DNA of 64,000 nt from Bacteroidota bacterium (GTDB lineage: Bacteria > Bacteroidota > Bacteroidia > Bacteroidales > JAAYUG01): positions 1-64,000 of the forward strand of contig JAKPTE010000001.1 of NCBI GenBank assembly GCA_029571215.1. Reading direction: 5' to 3'. Made by a program: the position numbers and the translations under genes. Numbering within the stretch: the first letter of the stretch is position 1; every line of letters begins with the position of its first letter. The notes below the pieces were generated by a model. The model was given only the letters and a program-made list of their open reading frames with translations, was not told the DNA's origin and made no database searches. Positions 35,154 to 44,668 of this stretch are shown here, one piece after another.

Positions 35154-36317
35154 TTATTTTTCCCCGGATTCCAGCGTAATAATAGCAATTTCCGGACGGT
35201 TTCCGATTCGTACGGGAGGCCCCCAGGTTCCGTAACCATTGCTCACATAAAACTGGGTATTCCCTTTTCGGAGGTATCCGTGACTGACTTCATACATCTT
35301 TTTCACAATAAGGGAGAAAGGCCATAATTGTCCATGGTGAGTGTGGCCTGAGAGCTGAAGATCGACACCAGCTTCAACGGCCTCATTCAGGCCGAGCGGC
35401 TGATGATCAACCAGCAGAACAGGCTTTGACCGATCAATGCCGGTCAGAATATCACTCAGCGGCACCCGTTTTTTCCCGTTAAATCGTCTGATATCACGAT
35501 CTTCCCTCCCGGCCAGCCACAAAAAGCCTCCGATATCGGTTACTGAATCGCGCAATACTTTAATCCCGAGGCTTTCAATGTACTGAACTGCTTTTTCAAC
35601 TCCGCCAATGTATTCGTGGTTTCCAGTAACTGCGAATGTTCCGTAAGGAGCCGACAGAGTGCGAAGGGGAGAACCAAGGTCGTTTCTCAGCACAGGTTGC
35701 TGAATTTCATCCATCAGATCGCCTCCGAAAATGATGAGATCGGGTTTCTCATTCTTAAGCACAGCTGCAAGTTTTTCCAATGGCCTTTTCCCAACAAGAA
35801 TTCCAAAGTGCATATCCGTGATCAGAGCGACACGAAATGGATTTTTTGGAATGGTTTTACTAATGGAAATACTTAAATGGCGGACAACAGGAGAACGGGC
35901 ATTCACATAACCGGCCAGGAGTATGATTGAAGTAATAACTGTTACGGCAAGAAAGGCAATTTTTCGCACTTCAGCCGGATTATCGGTAAGAAAGGGTGGA
36001 AAAAACGGAATGAAATGATTGGTCAGCCGGAACAGATCTATCAGCAGAACCAGCAGAAAAGAATACATCAGTCCGGCAAACCAGAATGAGCCGGGCCAGA
36101 CAAACAAATGGAGTACGGGGCTGTCGGGGATGATTCTTTCTATGAAGCGGACGAGGATGTAGGAAGTGGAAAGAAAGATCATCAGGATCGTAAATAAAAT
36201 GCGGATCCATGGAACAGAAGGTAAAGCCTGCATTCCCCGGTGGTATACATAGTAGTTCGCTCCGAACCAGATACTGAAGAATGTGAGAAAAAACAATGAA
36301 AAGGCAAGATACTTCAT
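35154..36317 (-). CDS. Membrane-anchored metallophosphoesterase (YkuE/YaeI-like)
   Basis: A 387-residue protein. The N-terminal 140 residues hold four to five transmembrane segments; the C-terminal part is a calcineurin-type phosphoesterase with ITDMHFGILVG (about 171-181), FGGDLMDE (about 205), VTGNHEYIGG (about 240), LLVDHQP (about 300) and LQLSGHTHHGQLWP (about 320). Related proteins act on lipid or nucleotide phosphoesters at the membrane (UDP-diacylglucosamine hydrolases and YkuE); the substrate here is not known. The domain faces the cytoplasm or periplasm depending on the helix count, which is uncertain. Confidence 0.88.
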   Translation of the reverse strand: MKYLAFSLFFLTFFSIWFGANYYVYHRGMQALPSVPWIRILFTILMIFLSTSYILVRFIERIIPDSPVLHLFVWPGSFWFAGLMYSFLLVLLIDLFRLTNHFIPFFPPFLTDNPAEVRKIAFLAVTVITSIILLAGYVNARSPVVRHLSISISKTIPKNPFRVALITDMHFGILVGKRPLEKLAAVLKNEKPDLIIFGGDLMDEIQQPVLRNDLGSPLRTLSAPYGTFAVTGNHEYIGGVEKAVQYIESLGIKVLRDSVTDIGGFLWLAGREDRDIRRFNGKKRVPLSDILTGIDRSKPVLLVDHQPLGLNEAVEAGVDLQLSGHTHHGQLWPFSLIVKKMYEVSHGYLRKGNTQFYVSNGYGTWGPPVRIGNRPEIAIITLESGEK

Positions 36318-36500
36318 AGAATCGGTAGTTTAAATTTTGTGTTCCGTGAATCGTGATTGATTGTGGGTTTTGGATTGCAACTGGTGTGGGTCGAGGAGCT
36401 CAGTGAGTAGGGCACAGTGCTTATTGTGGTAACAGAATGAACAATAGCGGTTCATGAAAGTTCATTTCACTGAAAACGCAGGGCAAAAAAAGGGAAGGAA

Positions 36501-38219
36501 TTACAAATCGTCCGGGAGTTCTTCAGACGGTTCGTGGGAAGTAGCTTTTTCAGGCGCACCATAGGATCCGTCAAGCACAGACTGGTAAAGACGTTTGTCT
36601 TTCAGAACTTCCCTTGCTTTCTGTACCACGGGATCATTGGGAAGAGAAGCACGAATACGTCCTTTCTGGTAATAATACCGGCTGACTATTTCTTCAGCCA
36701 AAAATTTGCTGATTTCGTTGCGAAAAGTCTGAAGATCCTTGTTCTTGTCATGGGAAATTTTCTGTTGCAGCTTCTCAAATTCTTCCCGGGCCAGGTCGTA
36801 GTATTTATCACGTTTTGCAGCTTTTTCAAGTTCCTGAAATTTCGTCTCGCTCTCGGTCTGGTAATCGAAGTCTTTGCCCTGTAAAAAACTGATAAATTGC
36901 TGATAGTCTGCATCGGATACTGAGAATTTTTCAGGGGCAGGTATTGTATCGTGTGTGCTGTTGTAAACAGTGGCAAAATCAAAAACAAGATTTTTGGTAA
37001 CGAGGCTCACGGTGATGCGGCTAAAAGTTTCAGGGTTTACGGGAACATCAGGTTGAATTCCGCCACCGTCATATACTGTACGGCCATGTCGGGTTCTGAA
37101 AGAGCGAATCAGAGAATCAGGGATATATCCTACGCTTCCGTCTTCGTTTCTGTGCGAATAATCGACAGCCTGGATGCAACGTCCACTGGGGATATAGTAT
37201 TTGGCGGTAGTAACTTTAAGCTGGGTATTATAGCTCAGAGGCCGGGTTGTCTGTACGAGCCCTTTGCCGAAGGTGCGCTGGCCGACGATCACGCCACGGT
37301 CGAGATCCTGAATGGTGCCGGCTACTATTTCGGACGCAGAAGCTGAGCCCCGGCTGGTAAGAACAACCAGGGGTATGAGTGTATCAACCGGTTCCTGATT
37401 TGTGGTATAAACCGCATCGAACTGCTTAAGTTTGCCTCTGGTTCGTACCACTTCCTGTCCTTTGGGGATGAAGACGTTTACCACATTGACGGCTTCGAAA
37501 AGAAGACCACCCGGATTTCCCCGCAGGTCGAGAACAATTGCTTCAGCACCCTTCTCTTTGAGATCGGTTACAGCATTCCGGACTTCTTTTCCGGCATAGG
37601 TTGTAAAACTGGAAAGATTTATATATCCAGTTTTGGCATCAAGCATGCCATAGTAAGGAACATTGGATATATTGATTTTTTCGCGTACAAGTTTCTTTTT
37701 CACTTCTTTTCCATCTTTTCCCCGGCGGATCAACAGATGGACGGTTGTTCCCGGAGTACCTTTCAGCATGTCGCTTACCTGGGAAACTTCTTTGTTTTTA
37801 ACCGATTTTCCGTCTACCTCCAGAAGAACATCTCCTGCCCGGATCCCGTTTTTAAAAGCAGGGAAACCTTCATAGGGTTCGGCAATGACCGTATATTCAC
37901 CACTTTGCCTTATCAATGCCCCGATACCTCCGTATTCACCTGTAGTCTGAAACCGGAAATTTTCCAGTGCTGATTCAGGAATGAATTCCGTATAAGGGTC
38001 AAGCGATGCAAGCATGGCATTGATCCCTTTTTCAATCAGTTTCTCGGGCTGAATGGTATCGACGTAAAACATGTTTAATTCCCTGATGAGGGTGTAGAAG
38101 ATATCGAGGCTTTTAATAATCTCCAGGTCCCTGTCACGACTCAGGTAAAAGGAAGAAGAAGTCCCTATCAGCGCGGTGATGGATACCAGGATCACTATAC
38201 GCCGTATGGTGCGTTTCAT
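36501..38219 (-). CDS. S41 family C-terminal processing protease
   Basis: A 572-residue periplasmic serine protease. After a signal anchor (about 8-25) come an N-terminal helical region, a PDZ domain (about 95-175, with GIRAGDVLLEVDGKSV) and the S41 catalytic core with GYINLSSFT, LDLRGNPGGLLFEAVNVV and TSRGSASASEIVAGTIQDLDRGVIVG. The catalytic Ser lies in GSASASE, with a downstream Lys in FGKGLVQ. These tail-specific proteases trim or degrade envelope proteins. The C-terminal extension is rich in charged helices. A TAnnTTTG element lies upstream. Confidence 0.93.
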   Translation of the reverse strand: MKRTIRRIVILVSITALIGTSSSFYLSRDRDLEIIKSLDIFYTLIRELNMFYVDTIQPEKLIEKGINAMLASLDPYTEFIPESALENFRFQTTGEYGGIGALIRQSGEYTVIAEPYEGFPAFKNGIRAGDVLLEVDGKSVKNKEVSQVSDMLKGTPGTTVHLLIRRGKDGKEVKKKLVREKINISNVPYYGMLDAKTGYINLSSFTTYAGKEVRNAVTDLKEKGAEAIVLDLRGNPGGLLFEAVNVVNVFIPKGQEVVRTRGKLKQFDAVYTTNQEPVDTLIPLVVLTSRGSASASEIVAGTIQDLDRGVIVGQRTFGKGLVQTTRPLSYNTQLKVTTAKYYIPSGRCIQAVDYSHRNEDGSVGYIPDSLIRSFRTRHGRTVYDGGGIQPDVPVNPETFSRITVSLVTKNLVFDFATVYNSTHDTIPAPEKFSVSDADYQQFISFLQGKDFDYQTESETKFQELEKAAKRDKYYDLAREEFEKLQQKISHDKNKDLQTFRNEISKFLAEEIVSRYYYQKGRIRASLPNDPVVQKAREVLKDKRLYQSVLDGSYGAPEKATSHEPSEELPDDL

Positions 38220-38265
38220 GATGTTTGGACTTAACAGTTGAATAAAAAAAATTTATGCAAGCTGA

Positions 38266-38273
38266 CAAAAGTA
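38266..38273 (-). promoter_or_regulatory. Putative -7 element of the S41 protease gene
   Basis: Minus-strand TACTTTTG matches TAnnTTTG, 47 nt upstream of the start codon. A -33 TTTG is not seen. The rest of 38274-38619 holds no feature I can support. Confidence 0.4.
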
Positions 38274-38619
38274 AAAATTATCCGGTTTAAAGCACCAGGT
38301 TATAAAAAGTAAACCAGATACCGCACGTTTACTATTGGTTTCGACCCTGCACCTTCATTCCCAATGTTTTGCCCCCAATACGGCCTATGTATTCTTTTTG
38401 AATCAATTTACCAGCAGTCCAGAGCTTTGCTCTGTGCAACAATAAATGAAGAACCGCGAACAGTCAAGTGGAAAACCATGGATTACAGAGTGATCAATGA
38501 ACAACGGAAAATGTCAGAAATTATTGAATTTTTGCGAAAGATTGAAATCAAATAGAGTCCTTCACACATGGGAATTTGATTAAAAAAGCCTTAAATTGCA
38601 TGGTAAAAGAATTATTTCA

Positions 38620-40305
38620 ATGAAAAAGTATTTCTTCCTAATTCTGGCAATCCTGAGTCTGGATATGGAAGGCCAGGACCGTATCACAGGAAAGGTATTT
38701 GCAACTCGTTCCGAGATTATCGCAACCCATGGAATGGCAGCCACCAGCCATCCTCTGGCTACGCAGGTTGCCCTTGATATTTTGAAAGCAGGAGGATCGG
38801 CAGTGGATGCGGCAATCGCCGCCAATGCCATGCTTGGGCTTGTTGAGCCCATAAGTTGCGGAATAGGAGGTGATCTTTTTGCCATCATTTGGGATGCCAG
38901 AACGCAGAAATTATATGGATTGAATGCCAGTGGCCGATCTCCCATGGGGCTGACCCTTGATTACTTCAGGAAAAACGGATATACAAAAATACCGGCGTAT
39001 GGACCCCTGCCGGTTTCAGTTCCCGGTTGTGTGGATGGATGGTTTGAAATGCATGCCCGTTTTGGACGTCTGCCCATGAAGAAAAACCTGGCTCCTGTGA
39101 TCCGTTATGCCCGGGAAGGGTTTCCGGTGTCGGAACTGGTTGCCTACTATCTTGCAGGGAATGCCAGGATCCTGAAACAATACCCCGGTTTTGCCGATAC
39201 ATATATGCCAGGGGGAAAAACTCCGGCCAAAGGAGAAATATTTAGGAACCCGAAGCTTGCTGCTACGCTGGAACTCATTGCACGGGATGGAAGAGATGCT
39301 TTTTACAAAGGAGAGATAGCCCGTAAGATCGACCAATACATGAAGCAGAACGGAGGTTTTTTGTCGTATAAAGATCTTTCCAGGCATCGCTCGGAATGGG
39401 TTGAACCGGTATCGGTTAGTTACCGTGGGTATGAGGTATGGGAACTTCCACCCAACGGGCAGGGAATAGCCGTTCTTCAGATGCTGAATATTCTGGAGAA
39501 TTTTGATCTCAGGAGCATGGGGTTTGGAAGTGCTGATTACATTCATGTATTTACCGAAGCCAAGAAACTGGTTTTTGAGGACAGGGCAAGGTATTACGCT
39601 GATCCGCATTTTTCAAGGATTCCGTTACAGGAATTGCTTTCAAAAGATTATGCTGCGAAGCGGGCGGCACTGATTGATATGAACAGGGCCGGGCAGGCCT
39701 ATGAGGCAGGCGGACCGTTTGAAGGGAATACAATCTATCTCACGGTTGCTGATTCTGCAGGGAATATGGTTTCACTTATCCAAAGCAATTACCGGGGCAT
39801 GGGTTCGGGTATGACACCGGGAGATCTTGGATTTGTGTTACAGGACAGGGGAGAACTTTTTACATTGGAGGAAGGCCATCCGAATTGTTATGCACCCGAA
39901 AAGAGGCCATTCCATACCATTATCCCTGGATTTGTGACCCGTGATGGGAAACCGTGGCTGAGTTTTGGAGTAATGGGAGGCGATATGCAACCGCAGGGAC
40001 ATGTACAGGTATTAGTGAATCTGATCGACTTCGGAATGAATCTTCAGGAGGCAGGAGATGCCCCGAGGGTTCAGCATCTTGGATCTTCCGATCCGACGGG
40101 AGGAAAAATGACAGATGGTGGATGGCTTTGTCTGGAAAGCGGATTTGGTTATGAAACTATCCGAAGCCTGATGCAAAGAGGACATAAAATCCGCTGGGAC
40201 CTGGGTGGCTACGGAGGTTACCAGGCTATTATGCGCGATCCATTAACCAGTGTGTATTACGGAGCCAGCGAATCAAGAAAAGACGGGCAGGCGGCGGGTT
40301 ATTAA
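38620..40305 (+). CDS. Gamma-glutamyltransferase family protein
   Basis: A 561-residue exported protein starting at the ATG at 38620, which gives a short signal peptide (KKYFFLILAILSLDMEGQ). It is a self-processing Ntn-hydrolase: the precursor would be cleaved before the Thr in EGNTIYLTVADSAGNMVS, leaving two subunits. The start of the large subunit has the family block ATHGMAATSHPLATQVALDI, and the small subunit carries NYRGMGSGM, FHTIIPG and GVMGGDMQPQGHVQV. The MGGDMQPQ pattern is that of the YwrD-like and cephalosporin-acylase-like branch rather than of classical glutathione-cleaving GGT, so the substrate is open. Confidence 0.9.
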   Translation: MKKYFFLILAILSLDMEGQDRITGKVFATRSEIIATHGMAATSHPLATQVALDILKAGGSAVDAAIAANAMLGLVEPISCGIGGDLFAIIWDARTQKLYGLNASGRSPMGLTLDYFRKNGYTKIPAYGPLPVSVPGCVDGWFEMHARFGRLPMKKNLAPVIRYAREGFPVSELVAYYLAGNARILKQYPGFADTYMPGGKTPAKGEIFRNPKLAATLELIARDGRDAFYKGEIARKIDQYMKQNGGFLSYKDLSRHRSEWVEPVSVSYRGYEVWELPPNGQGIAVLQMLNILENFDLRSMGFGSADYIHVFTEAKKLVFEDRARYYADPHFSRIPLQELLSKDYAAKRAALIDMNRAGQAYEAGGPFEGNTIYLTVADSAGNMVSLIQSNYRGMGSGMTPGDLGFVLQDRGELFTLEEGHPNCYAPEKRPFHTIIPGFVTRDGKPWLSFGVMGGDMQPQGHVQVLVNLIDFGMNLQEAGDAPRVQHLGSSDPTGGKMTDGGWLCLESGFGYETIRSLMQRGHKIRWDLGGYGGYQAIMRDPLTSVYYGASESRKDGQAAGY

Positions 40306-40413
40306 CAAGAATTGTTGAAAAGTATTGAAATAGAATATATTGCAATAACATTTCGGTAACATTATGGAAATACTGTCAACCTATTTTTGGAGTGTTTCTA
40401 ATGCAGAATTTCC

Positions 40414-40557
40414 ATGGATGCTGAAATTGAACTGACACAGGAATTATCAGGCGTAAATACAGATGGCCTGATTTCAGATTATGAATTCGAACGCCGTGTT
40501 TATTTCGAACAGGAAATGATGGATTTCGAAGTTGAGCAACTCATGGCGGAAGTTTGA
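40414..40557 (+). CDS. Small acidic protein, hypothetical
   Basis: A 47-codon ORF in the 313-bp gap between the gamma-glutamyltransferase and ICMT-like genes. It is strongly acidic: 14 Asp/Glu against two Arg and no Lys, and the C-terminal half (RRVYFEQEMMDFEVEQLMAE) looks amphipathic-helical. I do not recognise a family. An ATG start and the lack of any other feature in the gap are the only support, and no clear ribosome-binding site precedes it. Confidence 0.35.
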   Translation: MDAEIELTQELSGVNTDGLISDYEFERRVYFEQEMMDFEVEQLMAEV

Positions 40558-40618
40558 AAATCAATTCATTTTTCCGGAATTGGCCAGATGAGACTGAGAA
40601 TTTTTTACCTGAAATATT

Positions 40619-41290
40619 ATGAACAGGAATTACATTTTCAAACATCTGGCCGGCTCCATCTTCTTTATTGCTGTTCTGTTTATTTGTGCAGGCAGGCTTG
40701 ATTACTGGCAGGGTCTGGTTTATGTTGCCATTGGTTTCATTATGTCGGTGTTACATTATACCCTTCTGAAACCGGACAAAGAACTGTTGGAGGAACGCAG
40801 TAAACCAGGAGAGAATACCAAGAAATGGGACACAATCATACTGGGTTTGTCCTTTGTGTTCACTATATCAATGTACGTTGTTGCCGGGCTTGATTCCGGA
40901 CGGTATCATCTGTCTCCTGATTTCTCTGTGAGCCTATATTTTGCGGGTTTCTTTCTGACCATTGCAGGCCAATTGCTTTTTTTGACTGCCCAAAAGCAGA
41001 ACAAATTCTTTTCCAGCACCGTACGCATTCAAAAAGAAAGAAACCATGCTGTTTGTGATACCGGCCTGTATAAACTGGTAAGGCATCCCGCCTATCTGGG
41101 ATCTATTATACAGGCAACAGGATTTCCGTTACTCTTAGGTTCGGTATGGAGCATTCTGCCTGCAAGTGCCCTTGTCATCCTGTTTGTTGCAAGGACGATT
41201 CTTGAAGACAAAACACTGCAGAATGAGTTGGAAGGATATCGGCAGTATTCGGCCAGGGTGCGATACCGGCTTATTCCATTTGTTTGGTAA
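40619..41290 (+). CDS. Isoprenylcysteine-methyltransferase-like membrane protein
   Basis: A 223-residue polytopic membrane protein with about five hydrophobic segments. The C-terminal block GLYKLVRHPAYLGSIIQATGFPLLLGS followed by RTILEDKTLQNELEGYRQYSARVRYRLIPFVW is the SAM-binding signature of the ICMT / phospholipid methyltransferase superfamily. Bacteria lack prenylated CaaX proteins, so the methyl acceptor is more likely a lipid or small molecule; the family name should not be read as its activity. Confidence 0.85.
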   Translation: MNRNYIFKHLAGSIFFIAVLFICAGRLDYWQGLVYVAIGFIMSVLHYTLLKPDKELLEERSKPGENTKKWDTIILGLSFVFTISMYVVAGLDSGRYHLSPDFSVSLYFAGFFLTIAGQLLFLTAQKQNKFFSSTVRIQKERNHAVCDTGLYKLVRHPAYLGSIIQATGFPLLLGSVWSILPASALVILFVARTILEDKTLQNELEGYRQYSARVRYRLIPFVW

Positions 41291-41490
41291 AATGCCTGGT
41301 TATTAAAAAATTTCCGGGACAAGATCGCTGCCAAAAAATGCTGAATGGATAGTTTTTCGAGTGATAATCCGGATTTTACTGAAAATTTCAAATTAAACCT
41401 CCGGGCATGAGGCATATGGTCAGGCTGCCATAGGAGAAAATGTTCAGTAAATTTCAGTATATTTCCTCCGAAAAAATACACACATTGAAT

Positions 41491-42654
41491 ATGCACAGAA
41501 AATTGCGCATGGGAATGATCGGAGGGGGCATTGGCTCCTTTATCGGAGGGGTTCATCGGATGGCCGCCACACTGGATAACGAAATTGAACTGGTATGTGG
41601 AGCATTCAGCTCCGATCCCGGGCGTTCAAAGGAAAGTGGTCTGCGATGGTACCTGCCGGAAAACCGTATCTATGGGTCTTTTGAAGAAATGATTATTCGG
41701 GAAAAAGAATTACCTGAAGGTGAAAGAATGGATTTTGTTGCTATCGTTACACCAAATCATTTGCATTTTCACCCTGCAAAGCTGGCTCTGGAGAATGGAT
41801 TTCATGTTGTGTGTGATAAGCCGATGACATTCTCCCTTCAGGAGGCATATGAACTGGAAGATTTGGTGAAAAAAACCGGATTGCTGTTTGCCCTAACACA
41901 TAATTATACCGGTTATCCGATGGTCAGGCAGGCCAGGAAAATGGTTCAGGGAGGTGAACTTGGTCAAATCCGTAAAGTGGTCGTTGAATATTTGCAGGGG
42001 TGGTTATCAACGAAGGCGGAAGCCGCCGGAAACAGGCAGGCTGAATGGCGTACCGATCCTGCCCGTTCAGGGATTGCCGGATGTATGGGTGATATTGGCA
42101 CCCATGCCGAAAATCTCTGTGAATTTGTTACAGGGCAGAGAATAACTGAAGTTTGTTCAGATCTGAATACATTTATTGACGGCCGCTTACTGGATGATGA
42201 CGGAAGCGTGCTGGTTCACCTGGAAGGAGGTGCTAAAGGCATTCTTTATGCCAGCCAGGTTTGCGCCGGGGAGGAAAACGGTTTGCGATTCAGAATTTAT
42301 GGAGAAAAGGGTGGATTGGAATGGAGTCAGATGGAACCTAATACATTATGGGTGAAATGGATCGACAGGCCGGTTGAGCTTTACCGGACAGGTACAAGCT
42401 TCAAACCTATCCATGCAGAAGCTATAAAGCATGCACGGATTCCGGCCGGTCATCCGGAAGGTTTTCTGGAAGCTTTTGCCAACATTTACCGGAATTTCGC
42501 CCTGGCCCTGAGGGCAAGAATGGAGGGGAAAGAAGCCCCTGAAGGATTCGATTTCCCAACAGTCCATGACGGGGTACGCGGAATGCAGTTTCTGGAAACT
42601 GTGGTGAAAGCCTCAGCAGGTGCGCAGAAATGGATGCCATTTATCACCAAATAA
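41491..42654 (+). CDS. Gfo/Idh/MocA family oxidoreductase
   Basis: A 387-residue NAD(P)-dependent oxidoreductase. The ATG at 41491 is chosen because the Rossmann start LRMGMIGGGIGSFIGGVHR follows at once. Other family marks are VTPNHLHFHPAKLALENGFHVVCDKPM (with the catalytic-type Lys of CDKP), THNYTGYPMVRQARKMV, and GCMGDIGTHAENLCEFVTG. Such enzymes act on sugars, inositols or related cyclic polyols. No transporter or isomerase sits beside it that would narrow the substrate. Confidence 0.92.
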   Translation: MHRKLRMGMIGGGIGSFIGGVHRMAATLDNEIELVCGAFSSDPGRSKESGLRWYLPENRIYGSFEEMIIREKELPEGERMDFVAIVTPNHLHFHPAKLALENGFHVVCDKPMTFSLQEAYELEDLVKKTGLLFALTHNYTGYPMVRQARKMVQGGELGQIRKVVVEYLQGWLSTKAEAAGNRQAEWRTDPARSGIAGCMGDIGTHAENLCEFVTGQRITEVCSDLNTFIDGRLLDDDGSVLVHLEGGAKGILYASQVCAGEENGLRFRIYGEKGGLEWSQMEPNTLWVKWIDRPVELYRTGTSFKPIHAEAIKHARIPAGHPEGFLEAFANIYRNFALALRARMEGKEAPEGFDFPTVHDGVRGMQFLETVVKASAGAQKWMPFITK

Positions 42655-42680
42655 CTATGTCAAACCAATTATGTAATTCT

Positions 42681-43055
42681 ATGAAAAAGATTTTGATTTT
42701 TTTTGTCCTTCTTGGAATGTTTTCCATTTCTATTGCCGGTACCACCTCAGGAAGTCCCGACAAATTCATTGGTAAGTGGAATATCAGTGTTCCTGACTCT
42801 CCTTTGCCGGAGTACAGCAACTCAACATTGGTATTCAGTAAGGAAGGGAATACTTTCAAGGGGACCATGGGATTAGGAGAATATATGACCATGGATGTAG
42901 AAAATCTCGTCATTAAAGGGAACAAGGCCGAATTTGTGATTTATATTCAGGGAGAAAAAATTAGCATCAGTCTGAAAAGGAAGGGGAATACACTTAACGG
43001 AACGGCAACTTATTCGGAGGGTATTCTTACAGTTAACGGGACGAAACAACAATAA
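42681..43055 (+). CDS. Small secreted protein of unknown function
   Basis: A 124-residue exported protein. The ATG at 42681 gives a signal peptide (KKILIFFVLLGMFSISIAG); the longer frame begins inside the preceding gene. The mature part is beta-rich: GKWNISVPDSP, TLVFSKEGNTFKGTMG, KAEFVIYIQGEKISISLKRK and NTLNGTATYSEGILTVNGT, a repeated pattern resembling lipocalin-like or DUF4488-type proteins of Bacteroidota. The stop lies 2 nt from that of the opposing GH16-like gene. Confidence 0.75.
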   Translation: MKKILIFFVLLGMFSISIAGTTSGSPDKFIGKWNISVPDSPLPEYSNSTLVFSKEGNTFKGTMGLGEYMTMDVENLVIKGNKAEFVIYIQGEKISISLKRKGNTLNGTATYSEGILTVNGTKQQ

Positions 43056-43057
43056 GG

Positions 43058-44521
43058 TTATTCAGTTTTTTCATATACCCTTACCCAGTCAATTTCGAAT
43101 GTGGCGGGCAGACTGCCATTTACATTGTCTTTGTATATTCCTGAGCTGAAATTAAGATAGAGTGGTTCCTGAGGAACAGCTTCCTTCATTTCAGCCAGTT
43201 TTACACCGTTCACTTTCCAAACAAGGGAAGAGGGAGTCCATTCGAGGGTGAAAATGTAAAATCCCTTCATCAGGCGGGAAGCTGACAGGCGGATGGTTTG
43301 GTGCCTGATACCATCTTTTTCGGTTATATTTCCCCAGAAGGTACTCATCAGTATTTTGCTGTTGTCTGTCTTGAATACATCCACCTGGGGTACGATGCGA
43401 TCGCCTGTAAGCCAGAAAGCGTGTGTAACCTTACCCGGATTATTGAACCGAACCTTGGCCTGAATGACACCATATTTCTGGCGGAAACTTTTTCCGGTAT
43501 TGACAATACCTGACGTGTAGTTAAAATCTTTCGGATAAAAGCCGAGAGCCGGATCCCATGCTTTACCTGTCACTTCTTCCTTACGGGTGATAATTTTCAA
43601 TACACTGCCTGCCAGTTCCAGGTTTTTCCCGTCAGTAAGAAAATGTTTGTCGGAAGCAAGAGAATAAGCATCTTTCAGAACAGTCTCCCCCCAGAAGTAC
43701 CGGGTAATCCATTTGGAAGTGTCAAGGCTTTTTGCCGCAAAATCCTCTTCAAATTTCAGGGTCAGCTTTTTCAGTTCCCTGAATTTATCCTGTTTCAGCA
43801 CCCTGAAGTACCATCTAATTTTTTCGGATTTCTTCAGGGTCAGATATTCCTGAAGTTGTTTATATTCCTCTGACAAAAGGTATTTTTTCTTTGGTGAGAG
43901 GAGCATGTATTCCTTTACCTTTCTGAAATCTTCCGATGCAAGGTATTGTTCAAGTTCCATATACCGGCCAGGGAGATCAGAGGAATCAACCTGGGAATAA
44001 ATGCTGTACTTCGGAGAGGCTTTGAAGGAGAAATACTTTCTGGCTTCGGGCAATTTTTTCAACTGAAGGTATTCATTCCAGAGTTCCGATTCGGGAGTGA
44101 CCCTGAATTCGCGGGCTGACATGCTGCTTCTTTTCTGCCGGAATTCCTGGGAAGTAACAAGCTTGTCAAGTTCCCCAAGGCGATGGTATTCAGGTGATTT
44201 TTCAAAAGCCTCGGCAGCTGCAAGAGCAGATGAATTCTTAACTTTTATATAGGTTCTCCAGCGGGGATCTTTTTGTATTCTTTTAAATTCCTGTTCTTTA
44301 CGAAATTCTTCCGTATCAGAATATTTCTGTGCTTTTATGGCATTTACCCGACGCGGGAATTCCGGTGAATTAATGAATTTGTCCAGTTCCTGGTACCGTT
44401 TGAGTTCTTCTGAACCGGTGTACGAAGTAAACTCCCTGAATTCGGCCCAGAGAGCATTTTCTCTGGACTCAAGTTTTTCGGTATTGGGAATCAATCCGAG
44501 AAACAGGCGTAGGTTTATCAT
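43058..44521 (-). CDS. Helical-repeat protein with a catalytically dead GH16 fold
   Basis: A 487-residue protein without an evident signal peptide. Residues about 20-250 are highly charged and contain about six related helical units of roughly 33-39 residues, for example SEELKRYQELDKFINSPEF (37-55), SPEYHRLGELDKLVTSQEF (109-127) and LSEEYKQLQEYLTL (216-229). Residues about 258-485 match a GH16 / concanavalin-like jelly roll (FEEDFAAKSLDTSKW, YGVIQAKVRF, HAFWLTGD, FTLEWTPSSLVWKVNGV, FEIDWVRVYE). The GH16 catalytic motif ExDxxE reads PQVDVFK here, so both acids are replaced (Gln379, Lys384) and only Asp381 remains. It is thus probably a binding rather than hydrolysing domain. Confidence 0.75.
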   Translation of the reverse strand: MINLRLFLGLIPNTEKLESRENALWAEFREFTSYTGSEELKRYQELDKFINSPEFPRRVNAIKAQKYSDTEEFRKEQEFKRIQKDPRWRTYIKVKNSSALAAAEAFEKSPEYHRLGELDKLVTSQEFRQKRSSMSAREFRVTPESELWNEYLQLKKLPEARKYFSFKASPKYSIYSQVDSSDLPGRYMELEQYLASEDFRKVKEYMLLSPKKKYLLSEEYKQLQEYLTLKKSEKIRWYFRVLKQDKFRELKKLTLKFEEDFAAKSLDTSKWITRYFWGETVLKDAYSLASDKHFLTDGKNLELAGSVLKIITRKEEVTGKAWDPALGFYPKDFNYTSGIVNTGKSFRQKYGVIQAKVRFNNPGKVTHAFWLTGDRIVPQVDVFKTDNSKILMSTFWGNITEKDGIRHQTIRLSASRLMKGFYIFTLEWTPSSLVWKVNGVKLAEMKEAVPQEPLYLNFSSGIYKDNVNGSLPATFEIDWVRVYEKTE

Positions 44522-44668
44522 ACAAATAAGATTGAATAAGTGGTTAAATTTAGAAAAAAATATTCACTAAACAGGAAAAGGGAAAAAATCCAATAAAAGA
44601 AAAAATGTATCCTTTGAGCATACCTGGGTTAAAAGCAGGTAAATAGTGCTAAGGATCAACAAAATTTT

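Noticed and set aside
38364-38555. 63-codon plus-strand frame between the S41 protease and gamma-glutamyltransferase genes
   Set aside because: No recognisable domain, mixed composition and no start-site support; the first half reads like random sequence. The last 25 codons look slightly more protein-like but not enough to call.
43700-44480. DNA-level tandem repeats in the GH16-like gene
   Set aside because: The repetition is visible only in the protein; nucleotide copies have diverged too far to count as a DNA repeat.
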